DNA from: Bacteroidota bacterium
GTDB taxonomy: Bacteria > Bacteroidota > Bacteroidia > Bacteroidales > F082
Assembly: GCA_014382445.1 (NCBI GenBank)
Contig: JACNJS010000052.1
Location: forward strand, 1 to 42,891
Direction: 5' to 3'
DNA length: 42,891 nucleotides
The notes beneath the pieces were generated by a model. It was not told the DNA's origin and made no database searches. It saw only the letters and a list, made by a program, of their open reading frames with translations. The translations under genes and the position numbers were made by a program. Shown here one piece after another: positions 8,326 to 15,549 of this stretch (the stretch's first letter is position 1; every line of letters begins with the position of its first letter).

Positions 8326-9480
8326 CTACAAATTTTCCACAACCGACACAAGCGTTTGAGATTTATGGACAGTTTCCTGGTATTCAGCTTTAGGGTTTGA
8401 AGAGGTAGTAAGTCCTCCTCCTACATAAATATTTATTTTGTTGTGGTCTAACTCTGCACATCTTAAATTGACAAATAACTGGGATACCTGATTGCAATCA
8501 TGCAAATAATCTCCCATTTTCCAAGGGCCTAAAAATCCTGTATAATATCGTCGTTGATGTTGCTCTGCTTTTTGGATCAGCATATAAGCTTCAGCTTTTG
8601 GTAAACCACAAACTGCAGGTGTTGGATGTAAACCGGCAATAAGTCGGCCTGTTTTCGATTTATCAAAAGATACCGGAATATTAAATGTAGTTTTCAAATG
8701 TGCCAGGTTGCCTGAATAAACTGTTACCGGACCTGTTTGTTTATAATTATTTATGCCCAGCTCCGATAAAAGAGATTTAATGAATAAGGATACAAAATTT
8801 TGTTCCTCATTCTCTTTTGGCGTCCATATTGGGGTTGTACTTTTTTTATCGGTGCGGAGGGTAGGAGGGTTGTCATTATTTACAAGCTGGGTTCCCGCAA
8901 GTGCATCTATGAAAATGCTGTTTTTAACTACTTTAAATAAAGTTTCAGGCGATGCTCCACACCATGTCCCTTCATCAGGAAGGTGAAAAAGGTATACAAA
9001 TGCATCATTATATTTCTCTTTGAGCTTTTTGAGCAACTTGTTTATATTCAGTTTTGTTTTCAGATTTTTTTGAACAACTCTCGATAGTACAACCTTTTGT
9101 AATTCACCCTTTTTAAGCATGTTTATAAGGTACGATGCCCTTTCTAAATAGTCGGATTTGGAGATGCGAAAATTATCTGTAAAATGAAAGTTGCCATTGT
9201 CGGGAAAGGTGTTGATAAATTCAATTGCCGCATCAGTATTATCGCCTTCTGTTAAAACAAAATCCGGTATTATCAGATTTGCCATGCCTGTTTTGGCACT
9301 ATCGAAAGGGGCAACAACAAAGCCGGATGCGTTTTCAATATTAAGAATATCAAAATGCCCAAGGATTTTGCTTTTTTGAAATACAAGGTTAAATGTAGAA
9401 TCCCCGGGCAAACAATATATTGCATAGGGCAGACCTTTTTTGATTAATAAATCAGCAATATTCAGAATGCTGTCTTTCAT
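8326..9480 (-). CDS. menF: Isochorismate synthase
   Basis: 384 residues. It converts chorismate to isochorismate, the substrate of MenD encoded just downstream. The C-terminal chorismate-binding domain is clear: KVVLSRVVQK, TWCGASPETLFKV, DALAGTQLV, GLHPTPAVCGLPK, YYTGFLGPW and YVGGGLTTSSNPKAEYQET. The N-terminal third is poorly conserved, as usual in the family. Its start codon overlaps the end of the thioesterase gene by four bases, so the two are translationally coupled. MenF is preferred over EntC because of the adjacent menD. Confidence 0.92.
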   Translation of the reverse strand: MKDSILNIADLLIKKGLPYAIYCLPGDSTFNLVFQKSKILGHFDILNIENASGFVVAPFDSAKTGMANLIIPDFVLTEGDNTDAAIEFINTFPDNGNFHFTDNFRISKSDYLERASYLINMLKKGELQKVVLSRVVQKNLKTKLNINKLLKKLKEKYNDAFVYLFHLPDEGTWCGASPETLFKVVKNSIFIDALAGTQLVNNDNPPTLRTDKKSTTPIWTPKENEEQNFVSLFIKSLLSELGINNYKQTGPVTVYSGNLAHLKTTFNIPVSFDKSKTGRLIAGLHPTPAVCGLPKAEAYMLIQKAEQHQRRYYTGFLGPWKMGDYLHDCNQVSQLFVNLRCAELDHNKINIYVGGGLTTSSNPKAEYQETVHKSQTLVSVVENL

Positions 9481-9893
9481 TTCTTAACAATAATATTAGT
9501 AATCCTACATGTTGTTAACAGCTTGTTCATATCATCAGCGATGTCAATATTCCAAACATGAGTATAGTTACCTTTATGGATAATTTTTCCTGTTGCGATA
9601 ACATAACCTTTATTTGCACTGCCAACATGGTTAGCACTCACCTGGCCACCTCTTACGGAATATTTGTTGAGATCAACCAATAAAGCCGATCCAGTTCCTG
9701 CAATTGTTTCGGCAAGCGCAAGGCTGGCTCCACCGTGTAGTATTCCTTCTGGCTGAAAAGTCTTTTCGTTAACCGGCATCCTGGCAACTAACAAACCTTC
9801 GCCAACCTTGAGGTACTCAATATGAAGGTGCTCCATTAAAGTGCCTTTATTGAGTTGGTTCAGTGATTCTAATGTGCTGTTTTTATCGACCAT
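9477..9893 (-). CDS. Hotdog-fold acyl-CoA thioesterase, probable DHNA-CoA hydrolase
   Basis: 138 residues, a single hotdog domain of the PaaI/YbdB/MenI type. The signature ILHGGASLALAETIAGTGSA (about 51-70) contains the HGG loop and the catalytic acid Glu, followed by GKIIHKGNYTHVWNIDI. The family hydrolyses aryl- or acyl-CoA esters. Coupling to menF and menD by a four-base overlap suggests that it releases 1,4-dihydroxy-2-naphthoate from its CoA ester in menaquinone synthesis (MenI role). This is inferred from context and a general acyl-CoA thioesterase remains possible. Confidence 0.82.
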   Translation of the reverse strand: MVDKNSTLESLNQLNKGTLMEHLHIEYLKVGEGLLVARMPVNEKTFQPEGILHGGASLALAETIAGTGSALLVDLNKYSVRGGQVSANHVGSANKGYVIATGKIIHKGNYTHVWNIDIADDMNKLLTTCRITNIIVKK

Positions 9894-9957
9894 TATTGAA
9901 GAGTTTTACTTTGTATCAGGTACAAAAGTAATTTCTTTTTTATTGCATCAAATTTTG

Positions 9958-11493
9958 TTACAAACCCCAGTTATCCCTGTCGAGGCTACGGTATTGAATT
10001 GCTTCTGCGAGATGTTCGGTTTCTATGTTTTCTTTGTTTTCAAGATCGGCAATTGTTCGTGCAACTTTAATTATTCTATCGTACGCTCGTGCTGAGAGAC
10101 TTAACTTTTCCATAGCTATTTTCAACAGATGCTGTCCTGATTCGTTTAAACTACAATACTTGTTCAAATCTCTGCTTTCCATTTGAGCATTATTATAAAT
10201 GTTATTTTGGTTGCTGAATCGTTTATCCTGAATATTACGTGCTTTAATCACCCTTTGGCGTACCTGCTCACTTTTTTCTCCCGATTTTGCATCAGCAAGC
10301 TCGCTGTATGGAACAGGAGTAACTTCAACATGCAAATCAATTCTGTCCATAAGAGGACCTGATATTTTATTAAGATAACTTTTTACAACTCCCGGTGAGC
10401 AAACACAATCTTTATCAGGATGATTATAATAACCACACGGGCATGGGTTCATCGCTGCGATAAGCATAAAACTTGCAGGGTAATCAACCGTAACTTTGGC
10501 GCGTGAAATTGTTACAATTCTATCTTCCATCGGCTGACGCATAACTTCAAGAACGGTTCTTTTAAATTCGGGTAATTCATCAAGAAAAAGTACACCATTT
10601 TGAGCAAGAGAAATTTCACCCGGTTGGGGATAAGTTCCACCACCAACAAGCCCCGCATCACTTATAGTATGGTGTGGCGATCTGTAAGGTCTTGTTGAAA
10701 CCAATGCGGAATCACCATGTAATAATCCTGCTACTGAGTGAATTTTGGTGGTCTCCAATGCTTCCTCTAATGCCATAGGCGGTAATATTGATGGTAATCT
10801 TTTTGCAAGCATAGTTTTTCCCGAACCGGGAGGTCCTATCATTATAACATTATGTCCGCCTGCTGCTGCAATTTCTAATGCCCGCTTTATGTTTTCCTGC
10901 CCTTTAACATCTTCAAAATCGAAGGGATATAAGTTGAATTGTGTTAGTTGTTCTGTAGGATCGATTTTAACAAGCCCTTCTTTAGTTTCATTATTGAGCA
11001 TGCGTATAACATCACTGATATGCCTAAAACCATAAACATCAATTCCTTCAACAATGGCAGCTTCCTTCACGTTTTCCTCGGGAACAATTATACCCTTAAA
11101 CTTGTTCTCTTTAGCTTTAATGGCCATCGGAAGCGCACCTTTAACAGGTTTTAGGCTGCCATCGAGTGATAGTTCTCCCATCATCACAAACTCGTTAAGT
11201 CGGTGATCGGTAATTTGTTCCGAAGCTGAAAGTATTGCTATGGCAATTGGCAGATCGTACGCTGAGCCTTCTTTTTTGATATCGGCAGGAGCCATATTAA
11301 TTACTATTCTTCTTCGCGGGAATTTAAAATCGATGTTATTAATAACTGCTACCAAACGGTGATGACTTTCCTTAACTGCATTATCCGGCAGACCGACAAG
11401 GTAAAATTTCTTACCCTGACTAATATTTACTTCAATAGTTATTATAATGGCATCGATACCATGAATAGCGCTACCGTATGTTTTTACGAGCAT
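9958..11493 (-). CDS. comM: YifB/ComM-family Mg-chelatase-like AAA+ ATPase
   Basis: 511 residues. The N-terminal LonC-like domain (about 1-170) contains GLPDNAVKESHHRL. The AAA+ core has Walker A GPPGSGKTMLAKRLPSI, the pair SPHHTISDAGLVGGG, Walker B GVLFLDELPEF and the NPCPCGYY segment. The C-terminal Mg-chelatase domain includes LSARAYDRIIKVARTIADLE. In naturally transformable bacteria ComM is a hexameric helicase that extends branch migration of incoming DNA. Many non-competent species also keep it. It heads a minus-strand run with the men genes, 64 bases upstream of the thioesterase. No competence gene lies nearby. Confidence 0.92.
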   Translation of the reverse strand: MLVKTYGSAIHGIDAIIITIEVNISQGKKFYLVGLPDNAVKESHHRLVAVINNIDFKFPRRRIVINMAPADIKKEGSAYDLPIAIAILSASEQITDHRLNEFVMMGELSLDGSLKPVKGALPMAIKAKENKFKGIIVPEENVKEAAIVEGIDVYGFRHISDVIRMLNNETKEGLVKIDPTEQLTQFNLYPFDFEDVKGQENIKRALEIAAAGGHNVIMIGPPGSGKTMLAKRLPSILPPMALEEALETTKIHSVAGLLHGDSALVSTRPYRSPHHTISDAGLVGGGTYPQPGEISLAQNGVLFLDELPEFKRTVLEVMRQPMEDRIVTISRAKVTVDYPASFMLIAAMNPCPCGYYNHPDKDCVCSPGVVKSYLNKISGPLMDRIDLHVEVTPVPYSELADAKSGEKSEQVRQRVIKARNIQDKRFSNQNNIYNNAQMESRDLNKYCSLNESGQHLLKIAMEKLSLSARAYDRIIKVARTIADLENKENIETEHLAEAIQYRSLDRDNWGL

Positions 11494-11515
11494 TGACGTG
11501 TTAGATTAATAATAA

Positions 11516-11523
11516 CAAATATA
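11516..11523 (-). promoter_or_regulatory. -7 element for comM and the men genes
   Basis: The minus strand reads TATATTTG, a full match to TAnnTTTG, about 23 bases before the comM start. A TTTG lies upstream at 11540-11543, with a spacer of 16 that is shorter than the usual 19-20. Confidence 0.5.
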
Positions 11524-11661
11524 GTACTTTATGAAATAGCAAATTACAAATACCAAAACACAAATAAATTACAATAGCCAAATTTTGCAATGATCAATGC
11601 CTATTTTCAGCATTTAGTTGTTGATGTTGGGATTTTATTGGTCTCATTAGTTAGTTAAAAC

Positions 11662-11700
11662 CCTGCCTGCCCTTCTTCGGTGGGTAAACCGGCAGACAGG
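11662..11700. repeat. Hairpin repeat with GGCAGACAGG arm
   Basis: CCTGCCTGCCC at the left and CCGGCAGACAGG at the right form an imperfect stem-loop. The right arm shares CGGCAGACAGG with the repeat near 6476-6486, so this is a dispersed element present at least twice in this window. Confidence 0.65.
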
Positions 11701-11753
11701 TATGCACTTTTAGAGCAAGACTTTCAGTTTCTATAAATTTCATTGTTTCAAGT

Positions 11754-11806
11754 CGGAAGTCAGAAGCTTGAAGTAACAACTTCTGACTTCTAACTTCTGG
11801 CTTCCG
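11754..11806. repeat. Nested inverted repeat of the gaagtcagaag type
   Basis: CGGAAGTCAGAAG (11754-11766) pairs with CTTCTGGCTTCCG (11794-11806) with one mismatch. Inside it GAAGT-AACA-ACTTC (11770-11783) is a perfect second hairpin. The element is low-complexity and palindromic, as seen between genes in many Bacteroidota. Confidence 0.7.
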
Positions 11807-11922
11807 TCCATGATTAGGTAATATCAAAACGAATTTCATTCGTGCAATAAACCTATGGTACTTTTGTCCATAGTGGTTTAGTTGAAATTTGTTTTATTGC
11901 TTTTTGGAATTTGTTTTCCGGT

Positions 11923-12927
11923 CTATGGTTTATAACCTGATTGATTAAAGATTGTTTGCGCATCATCATTTTGTATCAGGCTTTCAAGGCTCGTTTCGGG
12001 ATGGTTATCCATATATTTTCTTACAATTTGCCAACCAAGCCATGCACCAATTCTTGGAGACGACTCATTGGAGAAGCCTGTTGTAAATGGACCATCTTGA
12101 ATAAACTTGCTTTGAATTTCATAATTGGCTGAATAAAATAGTTTGTTTTGTACAAGGAAAGCCCACACATTATCTTTGTTCTCTTCAATCCAGTTTATCT
12201 GATTGGTAGTGTAACAAATTTTCAGGCTATCGGGCACATCGGGAAGTACAGCATCAAGATAATACAATAATTTTCCTGCTCCTATCATTCTGTCTAGCAG
12301 AGTTTTTTGCTTATGTTGCGGGTTGAGTTCTGATGCATACATCGCTTTCATTACGTCAATTACAATATTTTCCTTTGTCATACATCTAATCTTGTAATTT
12401 GGTAACCCAAGGCTACGGTATTTTGAATACTCGTTTCCAAGATAAACGTCCAGTGCAATTATTAAAACCGAATCGTTAACAATAACAGGACTTTCATAAT
12501 ATAAGTCGGAAATATAAGTATAAATAGCAGGTATTTTTTTGTCAGGAAAAAAATAATGATATCTGCTAAATGCATAAGTTAACTGACTTTCTTCAGCAAT
12601 AAGATCGGGATACACTTCCATTACTTTCTTGCTTATTGAAATTAATTGTGTATCAGTAACATATTCATACAATGGGGCTAATATATCAGGGTTCTCAATG
12701 TTATTTCCCAGGAAGAGAGAGAATTCATTTTGAATTTTCCGAACTTCATTCAGAAAATCAGCTGTATCTGCTTCAAAAAGAGCTTTCCCGTATCTGTGAA
12801 TTTTAACATCTGTTCTTTTGATTAGCGATTCGTCAATCTTTGGACCACCTGGTGACCTGTAATCGCACGATTGTAGTAACATCAATGCAATTATGAAATA
12901 GATGAGAGATGGTTTGTATTTAATCAT
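11923..12927 (-). CDS. gldB: GldB-family gliding motility lipoprotein
   Basis: 334 residues with a lipoprotein signal peptide (lipobox LQSC, Cys at about residue 21). The body matches GldB: KIHRYGKALFEADTADF near the N-terminus, YHYFFPDKKIPAIYTYISD, LIIALDVYLGNEY and a C-terminal ESSPRIGAWLGWQIVRKYM. GldB is a cell-envelope lipoprotein required for gliding in Flavobacterium. Homologues occur in many T9SS-bearing species that do not glide. Nearby nadE agrees with the gldB-nadE neighbourhood known from flavobacteria, although no gldC is seen here. The T9SS sorting domain at 27.9 kb shows that the secretion system is probably present. Motility itself cannot be inferred. Confidence 0.85.
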   Translation of the reverse strand: MIKYKPSLIYFIIALMLLQSCDYRSPGGPKIDESLIKRTDVKIHRYGKALFEADTADFLNEVRKIQNEFSLFLGNNIENPDILAPLYEYVTDTQLISISKKVMEVYPDLIAEESQLTYAFSRYHYFFPDKKIPAIYTYISDLYYESPVIVNDSVLIIALDVYLGNEYSKYRSLGLPNYKIRCMTKENIVIDVMKAMYASELNPQHKQKTLLDRMIGAGKLLYYLDAVLPDVPDSLKICYTTNQINWIEENKDNVWAFLVQNKLFYSANYEIQSKFIQDGPFTTGFSNESSPRIGAWLGWQIVRKYMDNHPETSLESLIQNDDAQTIFNQSGYKP

Positions 12928-12931
12928 AATT

Positions 12932-12971
12932 ACAAAAAATAAATGTCAGCACAAAAATACTGACATTTATT
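12932..12971 (-). terminator. Hairpin after the barrel gene with a -7 box in its loop
   Basis: AATAAATGTCAG (12938-12949) and CTGACATTTATT (12960-12971) form a perfect 12-base stem. On the minus strand it ends in a T run, so it can terminate the upstream barrel gene. The loop carries TATTTTTG on the minus strand (12952-12959), a full -7 box 25 bases before the gldB start. The same sequence may therefore serve as gldB promoter or operator. Confidence 0.65.
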
Positions 12972-13012
12972 AAAAGGATAGATATTTTAAAGATTCTATG
13001 AAAATGATAACT

Positions 13013-13612
13013 TTAAAATATTTTCCAACCAAGTGTTACCATAAACATATTTGATTTGGTTGTGATTGTATTTCCCTGAAAAGTGAAGTCATCTTTACTC
13101 AGGTTATTCAAACCTCCAACATATTTTATGTCAAGTGCCAACATGAGAACATCAATTCCTGCACCCAGCTGGTATTGCCAAACCACATCCTTCCATTCAG
13201 CTTCTTTAATTGGCTCACTGATATTGTTGATCTTTATATCTTTATCAACCGCAATATTTGCCGATATTCCACCAAGTAACCTGACGTTAACAAGTTTTAG
13301 GTCAATTGCTTTTAGTCCAACATTAACCGGAATTTGAATTGTTTTATATGTCATCTCCAACTTTTCATTACTGGTTTCGTCTTCCCAAATACCACCCTGA
13401 GTTAGCCAGTTAACTTCCGGTTGCACGTAAAATTTATCTCCGAGTCGAACAAAAGCCCCAAACAAGAAGTTGTTTTTAAACGATGTTTTAATATCGCTCT
13501 TGTCAGTAGTCAGTTTGGATGCAGTATAACCAACTTGCGGCCCAAAATGAAATTGTGCTTGCACAGATGTTATTATTAAAATAGCTGAAATTAATAATGA
13601 TAATTTTTTCAT
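13013..13612 (-). CDS. Outer-membrane beta-barrel protein (PorT type)
   Basis: 199 residues. A signal peptide (about 1-19, ending VQAQ) is followed by alternating hydrophobic strands typical of an eight-stranded barrel: FHFGPQVGYTASKL, FGAFVRLGDKFYVQPEVNWL, VNVRLLGGISANIAV and a final MFMVTLGWKIF whose terminal Phe is the usual barrel-insertion signal. This matches the OMP_b-brl_2 family. The specific role is unknown. The gene lies 85 bases upstream of gldB and is divergent from nadE. Confidence 0.82.
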   Translation of the reverse strand: MKKLSLLISAILIITSVQAQFHFGPQVGYTASKLTTDKSDIKTSFKNNFLFGAFVRLGDKFYVQPEVNWLTQGGIWEDETSNEKLEMTYKTIQIPVNVGLKAIDLKLVNVRLLGGISANIAVDKDIKINNISEPIKEAEWKDVVWQYQLGAGIDVLMLALDIKYVGGLNNLSKDDFTFQGNTITTKSNMFMVTLGWKIF

Positions 13613-13638
13613 GATTATTGTTTTTAAAGATTTAATTC

Positions 13639-13669
13639 CAAAAGTAAATAAAAATTTAGTTCACCCGAA
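13639..13669 (-). promoter_or_regulatory. Promoter of the barrel gene
   Basis: On the minus strand a -33-like TTCG (13666-13669) is followed after 19 bases by TACTTTTG (13639-13646), a full TAnnTTTG box. The predicted start of transcription is about 20 bases before the ATG. Confidence 0.55.
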
Positions 13670-13805
13670 TATCTTGAAGTGAATAATTATCTTTGTAATG
13701 ATTTATAAAGATTTCAAATTGTTGTTTTAATTGCTAACGTTGTAAGTAGAGCAAAAGTATTTTAATTTCTTTCTTGTTTTGCAATCAATGAATAGAAACT
13801 CACAT

Positions 13806-13833
13806 TTTGATCATCTTAAATTTGTTTAATTTG
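13806..13833 (+). promoter_or_regulatory. Possible promoter of nadE
   Basis: TTTG at 13806-13809 is followed after 16 bases by TTAATTTG (13826-13833), one base off TAnnTTTG. It lies 24 bases before the nadE ATG. The spacer is shorter than usual. Confidence 0.35.
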
Positions 13834-13856
13834 CGTTAAATACAAGTAAATTATTT

Positions 13857-15497
13857 ATGAAAATAGCTTTAGCACAAAATAATTATCATATAGGTAATTT
13901 TGAAAGTAATATTTCGAAAATAATTAAAGGAATTAAGCAATCTGAAAAGGAGGGAGTTGATATAGTAGTATTTTCTGAACTTGCTATTTCGGGTTATCCA
14001 CCCCGAGATTTTCTTGAGTTTAAGGACTTTGTAGAGCAATGTTTATCAGCAGTGAACACTATTGCTGAATATTGTACTAATACCGCTGCTGTTGTCGGAC
14101 TGCCAACATTTAATCCAAATGAAAAGGGTAAGTCGTTATACAATTCAGCCGCGTTTTTAGCAAATGGTAAAATAATGTCAATCATCAATAAAACCCTTCT
14201 TCCAAATTATGATGTTTTTGACGAGTACAGATATTTTGAACCAAATACTGTTTTTAATATTGTTGAATATAAAGGTGTTAAATTAGCTATTACAATTTGT
14301 GAAGATTTATGGAACGTACAGGATAACCCACTATACAATGTAATTCCAATGGATGAGCTGATTAGCCAAAATCCTGACGTGATAATTAATATCGCTGCTT
14401 CACCATTTAATTATCATCAAACAAAAGTAAGGAAGGAAATATTGAAAAAGAATGCCTCGCAATATAACCTGCCACTATTTTATGTTAATCATGTTGGAGC
14501 TCAAACCGAATTATTGTTCGATGGAGGCTCACTTGTTATGAACTCAAAAGGGGAAATTGCTGATGAACTCAAATATTTTGAAGAGGATTTTAAAATTTTT
14601 GATCTTGATGAAGTTAATAACAGTCCCCCTACCAATTATAATGCGAGCGAACGGATTGAAATTGCTGATATACACGATGCCTTAGTTATGGGCATTCGTA
14701 ACTATTTCCAAAAACTTGGTTTTACTAAGGCTATTCTGGGTTTATCGGGAGGCATCGACTCGGCTTTAACAGCAGCTTTAGCAGCCGAAGCACTTGGAAA
14801 TGAGAATGTTTATAATGTGCTGCTTCCCTCAAGATACTCTTCCTGTCATTCGGTTGATGATTCTATACAACTGGCAAAAAACCTAAATATGCCCAATGAG
14901 ATTATTAATATTGAGGAAGCTTTTAATTCATTTGAACACTTGCTAAAACCATATTTCAAAAATTTACCTACCGATGTAAGTGAAGAAAACCTTCAGTCAC
15001 GTACACGAGGAGTAATTCTTATGGCCTTGTCGAATAAGTTTGGATACATACTCCTGAACACCAGCAACAAAAGCGAAGCTGCCGTAGGATATGGAACATT
15101 ATATGGCGATATGAATGGAGGACTTTCGGTGATAGGTGATGTTTACAAAACCCAGGCATACGAACTTGCTCGTTATATAAATCGTGAAAAAGAGATAATT
15201 CCTGAGAACATAATTACAAAGCCACCATCAGCAGAGTTACGTCATAATCAAAAAGACTCCGATTCGTTACCTGATTATGATATTCTTGACGAAATCCTTT
15301 ATCAATATATTGAAAAGCGTAAGGGGCCGAAAGAGATTACAGCGATGGGTTTTGATCCTGCTTTGGTTGCCAGGATATTGAAACTCGTTAATACAAATGA
15401 ATACAAACGCCATCAAACTCCGCCAATGTTGAGGGTATCAAACAAAGCTTTTGGAATGGGACGAAGAATGCCGATTGTTGCTAAGTATTTGGGATAA
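13857..15497 (+). CDS. nadE: Glutamine-dependent NAD+ synthetase
   Basis: 546 residues in two domains. It converts nicotinate adenine dinucleotide to NAD+ with ATP, using ammonia released from glutamine. The N-terminal amidase (CN-hydrolase fold, about 1-260) shows FSELAISGYPP with Glu41, NKTLLPNYDVFDEYRYF with the lysine, and ITICEDLWN with the nucleophile Cys148. The C-terminal synthetase has the P-loop LSGGIDSALTAALAAEALG (Ser297-Asp301), NTSNKSEAAVGYGTLYGDMN and LPDYDILDEILYQYIE. Length is normal for the two-domain form. nadD, the preceding step in NAD synthesis, lies at 36.1 kb, so the window holds two NAD genes. Confidence 0.96.
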   Translation: MKIALAQNNYHIGNFESNISKIIKGIKQSEKEGVDIVVFSELAISGYPPRDFLEFKDFVEQCLSAVNTIAEYCTNTAAVVGLPTFNPNEKGKSLYNSAAFLANGKIMSIINKTLLPNYDVFDEYRYFEPNTVFNIVEYKGVKLAITICEDLWNVQDNPLYNVIPMDELISQNPDVIINIAASPFNYHQTKVRKEILKKNASQYNLPLFYVNHVGAQTELLFDGGSLVMNSKGEIADELKYFEEDFKIFDLDEVNNSPPTNYNASERIEIADIHDALVMGIRNYFQKLGFTKAILGLSGGIDSALTAALAAEALGNENVYNVLLPSRYSSCHSVDDSIQLAKNLNMPNEIINIEEAFNSFEHLLKPYFKNLPTDVSEENLQSRTRGVILMALSNKFGYILLNTSNKSEAAVGYGTLYGDMNGGLSVIGDVYKTQAYELARYINREKEIIPENIITKPPSAELRHNQKDSDSLPDYDILDEILYQYIEKRKGPKEITAMGFDPALVARILKLVNTNEYKRHQTPPMLRVSNKAFGMGRRMPIVAKYLG

Positions 15498-15549
15498 ATC
15501 ACAAATCGATACTCTGATATGTTGCAAGATTACTTCGCTTGTAAATTGG

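Larger units (their letters stand above)
11494..11922. other. 429-base gap with palindromic repeats and no gene
   Basis: Between comM and gldB I see only the comM promoter side, the two hairpin repeats listed separately (11662-11700, 11754-11806) and AT-rich sequence. A 62-codon frame at 11651-11839 runs straight through the repeats and is not a credible gene. The motif CCATAGTGGT near 11867-11876 also occurs near 6527-6536. Confidence 0.6.

Noticed and set aside
11651-11839. 62-codon minus-strand frame in the gap before gldB
   Set aside because: It runs through two palindromic repeats and its product mirrors their sequence; no start signal.
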